Assembly: GCA_000320605.2 (NCBI GenBank) | Contig: KB445827.1 | Location: forward strand, 1 to 27,301 | DNA length: 27,301 nt | Direction: 5' to 3' | Source of the DNA: Gelatoporia subvermispora B | Taxonomy: Eukaryota; Basidiomycota; Agaricomycetes; Polyporales; Gelatoporiaceae | Part shown: in pieces, positions 21,202-27,301 of the stretch | How positions within the stretch are numbered: position 1 is the first letter of the stretch | Layout of the letters: every line of letters begins with the position of its first letter | Position numbers and translations under genes: made by a program | Notes under the pieces: generated by a model | Told to the model about the DNA's origin: nothing | The model's input: the letters and a program-made list of their open reading frames with translations, nothing else | Database searches by the model: none

Positions 21202-23373
21202 CTACGTCGGGGTCGACGCCTTCGGCTTTGCGCGAGACTTGGGCAGCGGCCTCGCCGGCTTCGCCCCTTCATCCTTCTTCGCCCGAGCTTTCTTCGCTGG
21301 CGGCTGCTCCTGTGCGTCCTGCGCGTCGCCTTCCTCCTGGGGCTCAGCCTTGCGCTTCCTCGACGGCGCCTTGCTCTTCGATGGTGCCGCCTTCAGGTTC
21401 TCCGCGCTCGGCTCCTGTTCCTGCTTCATCTCCTGCGCAGGCTGCGCCTTCTTCGTGCGTGCCCGCTTCACAGGTCGCGCCGCCTTCTTCGCCTCGTCCT
21501 CCAGCCCAGGCTCCACGTCGGGGCTCGCCTCGTCCTCAGCCTTGCGCTTCCCCTTCCCCTTCTCCAGCGCACCCTCCTCGCTCGCGCTCCGCAGCGCATC
21601 TTCAGAGCCGGACGCCGCGACAGTCTCGCCAGACGGCGATGCGCTCACCGCCGTACTCGATCCCGAGGTGTCGAGCGACGTGTCCGGATCCGCGGGCGAC
21701 GTCGAGAGTGCGGGCTGGCGCGGCTTGCGCGTCGACTTGCGCGAGCCTTCACGTGGTGGCGGGCGGGGTTTGCGCGTGCGCGTGCGCGCTGGGGCAGGGG
21801 CGGGAGCGGGTGTCGGAGAGGGTACGGGCGCGAGGGATATGACCATGGCGTCTTGCGGCGCGTCGACGACCTCGATGTCGACGTGTGGCTCGACGGTGAG
21901 TGGCGGGACCGCTGGGCCAGTGAGCGGGATGAGAGGGGTTGCGGCAACGGGGAGGACGGCAGCGGGGAGGGCAGAGTCGGGGGATGTCGAATGCCGTAGT
22001 GCAGTTTCGATGCACTCGGCCTTGAACTCCCGTGTGTCGTGCGGCGGCGGCGGCGAGGGCATGGATACGGGGGGCGGGGCGACGGAGGCAATAGGCTGGG
22101 GCGCGAGCTCCACAGGCTCCTCGGCCTCCGGGATGACAGCGAGGGGGGCAGCGACCAGATCCGACGCGTTGATGGGCGTAGACGCTAGTGGATGTGGCGT
22201 CTTCGACTTGGTCGTCCTCGCGCGCGCACCCGGCGTCAGGCTCTGACTCTGTGCCTTGGACGCGGCCGCGCGCTCCGTCGTCTTCTTCGCGCGGTCGCTT
22301 CTGCGCATGGGCTCCTTCGTCGACGCGTCACCGTCTTCGGGGGCGGGTGCCTTCTTCCGCGAGCGCTTGGCAGGACGGGGCGAGGGGTCAGCGTCGACGC
22401 CGGCAGGTTCAACGTCAACGGCGCGTTCTTTACCCTTTGCCTTGCTTCGCGATGTCTTTCGCGCGGGGCGGGGCCTGGAAGAGGTGGCGGCGGTGGGGAC
22501 GGCGGGAGCAGGGGCCTTGCGCTTCCGAAGGCGCGTCTGTGGCTCGGTGGGCTGTGGCGGCAGCGGAGTGGGGTCGCGGGGCGGGGGCACGTATCCTGGG
22601 ATGTACGGGTCCTGGAGCGCACGCAGCTCGTCTACAACCGCGTTCGGGTTGTAGTTGCCGTCTGGGAGAGCAATCCTGCCGGACTTGTCTGTGGCGAGAG
22701 GACGTCAGCAACTCGTGCATGTACAGAGAGAAGAGAGCGACGCACAAAACCGCCATATATCCCATGCAATCCGCTTCTGGTTCGCCCATTCCGAGGACCA
22801 GATAGGGAAGTGCGCCGCGTCCTCTGGATCGTGGCGCACCGCGAACGCAGCCAAAGCGAAGACTATCCGGCAGAAGTCCTCGCTGGGCTCACTCCCGGGG
22901 TACTCCCACACGCCTTGCACATTCTGCACATCGATATACCGGGCGATGTCCGAGGGGTACACTATAGGACGGCGGGGCGGGGCGGATGGGCCGGGGTCCT
23001 GCCGTACGATCGGGAGCGCACTGTGGTACTTCACGCGGAGGTACTCTAGGAACTTCTGGACGACGACGTATGTGGTCGTGTATGTTGCGAGTGCGCCGAC
23101 GAGCCAGTATCCGGGTGCGAGATTCTTGAGGGTCTGATGTCGTGACTCCTGCGTGGGGGCGGAGGCGGGGACGGTGACGGGCGCGGGTGCGGGGGCTGAT
23201 ACGGGCGCGGGCGCGGGGGCTGATACGGGCGTGTGTGCGGGGGCTGATACGGGCGCGGGCGCGAGGACAGGGTTAGAGGCGTGTGGAAGAGGGGATGACG
23301 GGAACCAGCCACGGATGTAGGAGATGGGGAAGCGTTGAGCGGCGAGTTGTGACGCGTTGTACGGGGAGCTCAT
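21202..23373 (-). CDS. Pro/Ala-rich, Lys/Arg-rich protein of unknown function, 704 aa, two exons
   Basis: Exons are 23373-22746 and 22688-21202 (628 + 1487 = 2115 nt, in frame), with a 57-nt GTGCGT...CACAG intron. The protein starts MSSPYNASQLAAQRF. Residues about 35-70 are Ala-Pro-Val-Ser repeats. Then comes a folded-looking, moderately hydrophobic part (GYWLVGALATYTTTYVVVQK, which could be one membrane helix, then RYIDVQNVQGVWEYPG and FCRIVFALAAFAVRHDPEDA). The exon junction gives RFYKSGRIALPDGNYNPNAV. The remaining ~440 residues are disordered, with many basic clusters such as RLRKRKAP, RPAKRSRKK and RTRTRKPRPPP that resemble nuclear localisation signals and AT-hook-like runs. The C-terminus is Lys/Arg/Ala/Pro-rich. 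No family is recognised. A chromatin or nuclear role is suggested by composition only. An in-frame ATG further upstream (23580) exists, but the stretch between is promoter-like. Confidence 0.75.
23191..23262. repeat. Coding minisatellite, three 24-bp units
   Basis: Three tandem units of 24 bp begin GGGGGCTGATACGGGCG; the middle one differs in a few bases, and a partial unit precedes them. On the minus strand each unit encodes eight residues of the type APAPVSAP in the N-terminal part of the 704-aa protein. Copy number is likely to vary between strains. Confidence 0.85.
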
Positions 23374-25471
23374 GGTGGGATGATCGCCGAGTGGGGTGTG
23401 CGCGACGGTGTGGTGTGGCAAGGGAGTCCGCGCTGTGGGGAGGCGCGTAATCGATGTCGGGAAGTGTGGCGACGTGCAGACGGAATGTATGCCGCGGTCT
23501 GTGACTATCCGGGAGAGGATAGAGTCGTGGGCGACGCACGGAGAGGCTGTGGCGCGTAGAGCGGACGGTGTAGTGTGCACTGTGTCGCAGCGCGTGAAGG
23601 AAGTCTGAAGGTGTGGCGAAGGGAGCAGATGTGTCGTCCTTCGTCAGATAGTGTTGTGAGATGGAATAGGGTGTGTGGGCTCGACCGCAGCACAGATACG
23701 AATGTGGAGAGTGCTAGGTTGTGGCGAGGGTGCTAGAGGTGGATTCGGTGCGCGCGGGAGCGGGAGCAACCTCAAGAGCGTTGGGAAAGGCTCGGAGGCG
23801 ATGGGCGGGGTGAAGGGAGACGGGAAGGGGAGCGGGAGGATAGAGTACGGGGCTTTATAGGATGGGCATTTGCAGCGGGCGGAGAGATGGCTGACTGCCA
23901 CACTTACCAGAAAGAAGCACAGTGCACTGCAGGTGGCCCGGTCCGTCTGCAGCGTGACCGTGCGAACCAGCCCCGTCCATTGTCGTCTGCCCTCCCGACC
24001 GCGCACAACAACGTTCCCCGTCGACAGAGCAACAATTCTGTACATACAGCCAACCCGTGCTCGAGCCCGCCGCGCCCGCCCTCAGCGTCGTCGAGCAAGA
24101 CGACGCGCAGGCCTGAGCGGCGCTGCGGGCCACGAGATCGTATCTGGATCGGGCCACCTTATCTAATCACCCCGATTGGGCCAGTTACCGCATCCGCAAG
24201 CTCTGGCTTGATCTGCCGGCGGACGAGCCTCGTGCCCAATGCGTGCCCCGTTATGCCCCGCCGACGCATGCAGCGCAGCCGGACCCCATGCCGCTCGCAA
24301 CCAGCGACGCAGATCAGGGTGATATTTTTTCTGCCGGGGTTGTGAGCGACTCTGGAACTCCGCAGAGCTCAGACCCTGAGCAGGCCGCGAAGCTGTCTGA
24401 GAGATCTCGGCTTACGGGGCGCCCAACGGCTAATTCGTATCGTCTGCCAGGGCAGCGCGCTACCAGACTGCTACTGATAATTTGAGTCTTGACGTCACTG
24501 TCTGCATGTACTTCTCTGAAGGGCTCTCTCGTTCGCTGCGTTCAATCATCTATAGTTCTGCACTGTAGAATGGGCGCGATACTTCTACACAGCACCTGTC
24601 AGTTCACCCAAATATCGCGCACGGTTCTGAGGCTATATACCTCGGTCTCCGTGCTTATCGATGAAGCCCGCTATCCAGAATTTGCCCGCCTCCGCAGCGC
24701 ACGGCACAATTCCATCACATCCCACCATTCTCTCACGATTCTGGGGTCCCACCTACATCCCAGAAACTCCATCATGATCCTGCGAAGCTCGCCCTAGTCA
24801 GTATCCCCATTTCAGGCGAGTCGGAAGCCGGGGCCGCCGCCTCATTTCTCAATCAGGCAAGGCTACGCACGGAGGCTGCTTCTCGCCCAGCACTGGCGTC
24901 GCCGGCTGACTCACCGGCGCACTACCTTCGGAAGGGCCCCTGAAAATTTCTTGAGCCTTGGTGAGTTTATGAACGGCGCTCGCCGCAGAGAATGATTATG
25001 TCCGAGCGCTGAGGCATGCTGCTGCAGCATGATGCTCGCGCGTGCAAGGCGCGATCGACGTGTCGCGGCCATCAGACACGGTCACGTGGTCGCGACACGG
25101 GATCTGTATCGAGATAAGCTTCCAGTCGGCACGCGCGTTCGGATTCCAGCGCGATGGCTGCGGCCAGTGACTTGCTTCGGCAGATCTGTTGCTATCTTCC
25201 CCGCACCCCTGGACGAGGTCGATTCCAGCGCCACTTACGATCTGATGACGGCATACGGGGTCTTGACCGGGACCGAAGAAAATATAATGAATCGTGTACA
25301 CGGTAAAGATGCTCGTACGTAAATTGGGCGTGCCTGCTTGAGACTGCGTCGAAGAAACATCGAGTGAAAAAATCATATCTAATAAAACATGGTGTACATG
25401 AAAACCAAGTGTGAAGGCTGGCTAGATAAGTTAGATGCTTAGTATGCATACATGCAGGATACGACGCTGCG
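23374..25471. other. Intergenic, no gene recognised
   Basis: The first few hundred bases upstream of 23373 must hold the promoter and 5' UTR of the 704-aa gene. On the minus strand, a frame from 24045 (MYRIVALSTGNVVVRG...) ends at a GTAAGT donor near 23910, and an overlapping frame covers 24157-23855. This looks slightly exon-like, but no acceptor, next exon or domain could be assigned. The frames at 24489-24797 (+), 25029-25322 (+) and 24996-25376 (-) have no recognisable motif. The stretch next to 25472 should be the 3' UTR of the GTPase gene. Confidence 0.45.
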
Positions 25472-27301
25472 TCAGAGAATGTCGGCGTCCTTTAGATGAT
25501 TGCGCTGGATGCCCTCGCGGACGGCAGCGACAGTGACCGCAGTAGCCTTGGTGTCCTGCGCGACATATCAGCTCGAGCTTATAGGATAAGATTCATAGAG
25601 CGCGACTCACAACTGCAGTGGTGAGGAACGAGTAAAACTCCCTCTGTTCCGGAGAGTGACGTGTCAGCAAGTCCTTGAATTGCTGGCGGAAGTCTGCAGA
25701 GCACGGTTGAGCCTTCTGGTTCACAAAAGGCAGGTGTTGCAAGAGCTCACATTTTGCCGCGGTGCGTGCATCGTTCGACCGGTCTCCATAGGTCATCACA
25801 TATCTGGCGACCTTCACTCCCCGCGCGAGCTTCGCGTGCAGCAAGTCACACTTGTTCAAAAACTGTACAACACCATGTCAGAACAAGGAGACCACGCAAT
25901 ATACAAGTCTACGCACGAGGATCAGCTGCACCTTCTTCAGCAGCTTCGAGGAGCAGACAGCCTTCCACAGAAGCATGCTGTCCTGGAGACGGTTCACGCT
26001 CGGGTCCTCCGCGAGCTTCTCGTCGAAGCAGCTGATCGGGGCGAGGAAGATGATCGCGTTGATATCATCAAAGTATGGGAACCACGCGTGGCGCTGCATG
26101 GGAAAACATGGAAGCACCGAGAACAGATTGACAATAAGACATTGGTCCCGAGAGACGGTGAATAGATACATACCGACGAGCGCGCGCCACCTACGTCGTA
26201 GATGAACCATTCGCGGCCGGATTCTGAGCCTACAGAGGGGATCAGAGCGTCCATAGCAGTAGATAGCAACTGCACGTACCTCGCTCGAACTTGAACCGGT
26301 ACTCCTGTACACCCATCGTCCGCAGTCGTGCTCGCACGACATCGTCGTCCGACGGCTCGTACCCCCTCGCCGCAACTCGCGCGACGTCATCCAAGAAGCT
26401 ACGCTTAACTGAGCCATACGCACGTGCAGAGAAGGATGCGAACTCACAACCCGGGGCCCTCCTCGAGCCGCACACCCTCATGTCGCAGGAGCGCCTGGAT
26501 GCCCGCGTCCGCCCAGAGCGCGGCCATGTCGTCCGCACACGACGCGATGACCTCCGCGGCGCTCTCCACCGCAGGTACGCCCGCGCAGTCGTCGTCGCCC
26601 AGCTCGAACTCATTCTCCGCCCTCGAAACCGCCGACGTCGGGCGCGTCCGCTTCTTCCCTACGAGCTGGGCGCACGCATCAGTTCAACCTCTCCCAATCG
26701 CACCCAAATCCAAGCCAAGTGCGTCGCTCACCTGCGCCGCGCGCTTGCCCCACTCCTTCTCCTCCGCCACGCTCGCCGTCTCGACCCGCGCCTCATCCCT
26801 CGACCCGAGGCTCAGCCGCCCGCCCGCCGCCGCCGCGCCCGCCTTGACGCGGCTCAGCGCGCTCCTCCACCCGCTCCTGCTCGTCACAAAAAACTCCCGC
26901 GGCTTCCTCCCGCTCCCCGCGCGCACCCACGGCGCCGCGCCGCCCGCGCCCGCATACGCCTCCGCAGGCTCCGTCGACCCCGCCCCGAGCCGCCGCTCCA
27001 GGTCCAGCTGCACCCGCCGCAGCGGCCCGAGCCGCAGCGCGAGCACCCGGTGCCCGTCCGTCAGCGGCGGCACCCCCGCGTCCGCGTCCGCCTCTTCGCC
27101 TGCGTCTGCAGCGTTGCCGTCGCCGTCGCCGTCGCCGTCTTCGAGCGGCGCGTCCCCGTCCAGGTCGAGCCCGTCGTCGAGCTCGTCCGCAGCTGCGGCC
27201 GCGACGGGCGCGAGCGGCGGGCTGATCAGCCGGCCCTGGACCGACGCCGCGCGCTGCAGCCCCGCGGCACCTGCACAGGAGGAGGTGCGGGCGCGGGCAC
27301 C
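25472..27301 (-). CDS. Atypical G-protein alpha subunit-like GTPase, 5' end outside window
   Basis: Eight exons are read on the minus strand: 27270-26732, 26665-26448, 26398-26280, 26229-26174, 26093-25917, 25862-25751, 25693-25611 and 25555-25472, all with GT...AG introns of 49-80 nt and consistent phase (about 462 residues visible). In order, the sequence shows an acidic, Asp/Gly-rich low-complexity stretch, the block HRVLALRLGPLRRVQLDLERR, a long disordered insert, helical-domain sequence (MAALWADAGIQALLRHEGV), switch I RARLRTMGVQEYRFKFE, switch II FIYDVGGARSSRHAWFPYF, then INAIIFLAPISCFDEKLAED, the guanine-specificity motif FLNKCDLL (canonical NKxD), and the C-terminus FLTTAVDTKATAV...NHLKDADIL. 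The TCAT motif is altered to TTAV. Switch II has Ala where canonical G-alpha has the catalytic Gln. The P-loop lies upstream of the window and cannot be checked. The first acceptor (27271) is tentative. Such divergent G-alpha-like proteins with large insertions are common in Agaricomycetes; I infer a membrane-proximal signalling role, with unknown receptor. Confidence 0.88.
27116..27139. repeat. Coding hexanucleotide repeat (GCCGTC)4
   Basis: Four tandem GCCGTC units encode an Asp-Gly run on the minus strand in the acidic insert of the G-alpha-like protein. It is probably length-variable. Confidence 0.8.

Noticed and set aside
21193..22246. Long plus-strand frames (268, 204 and 335 aa) opposite the 704-aa gene
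   Set aside because: They are antisense shadows of a GC-rich coding exon, giving Arg/Leu- or Ser/Ala-rich peptides.
25994..26447. 189-aa and 93-aa minus frames over the GTPase gene
   Set aside because: They are read-through of introns joined to parts of the true exons; the spliced model gives the continuous G-alpha-like sequence.

Overview
The window looks like nuclear DNA of a filamentous basidiomycete, most likely an Agaricomycete (a polypore-like wood-decay fungus is my guess). The reasons are genes cut by many short GT-AG introns (about 50-80 nt), GC-rich coding exons, F-box/LRR genes of the type expanded in mushrooms, a DUF6533-type seven-helix membrane protein pair, and an atypical G-alpha-like GTPase. 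No rRNA, tRNA, CRISPR array or recognisable transposon was found. All exon models were made by reading splice sites and checking that the summed exon lengths keep one frame.

Layout. 1-1015: microsatellites and a short degenerate tandem repeat. 1016-2183 (-): a six-exon, 273-aa multi-pass membrane protein with a perfect CRE palindrome about 140 bp upstream. 2184-4642: mostly empty, with one doubtful tiny spliced ORF. 4643-6142 (-): an intact F-box protein. 6670-20540: the main structure, an old inverted segmental duplication. The left arm (about 6670-12064) holds an F-box/LRR pseudogene (+), an unresolved decayed stretch, and a nine-exon 7TM gene (+). The right arm (about 15133-20540) holds the same three blocks in mirror order on the minus strand. 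The two intact 7TM genes converge on a 3.1-kb spacer without a recognisable gene. 21202-23373 (-): a two-exon, 704-aa Pro/Ala- and Lys/Arg-rich protein of unknown function. 23374-25471: no gene recognised. 25472-27301 (-): the 3' eight exons of a G-alpha-like GTPase whose 5' part, including the P-loop, lies outside the window.

How the parts relate. The mirrored module is the most notable object. In both arms the F-box gene shows frame lesions, while in both arms the neighbouring 7TM gene keeps every exon, splice site and reading frame despite clear divergence. That points to selection on the 7TM pair only. The other genes show no obvious functional link to it. I see no evidence for a named biosynthetic, defence or mobile system.
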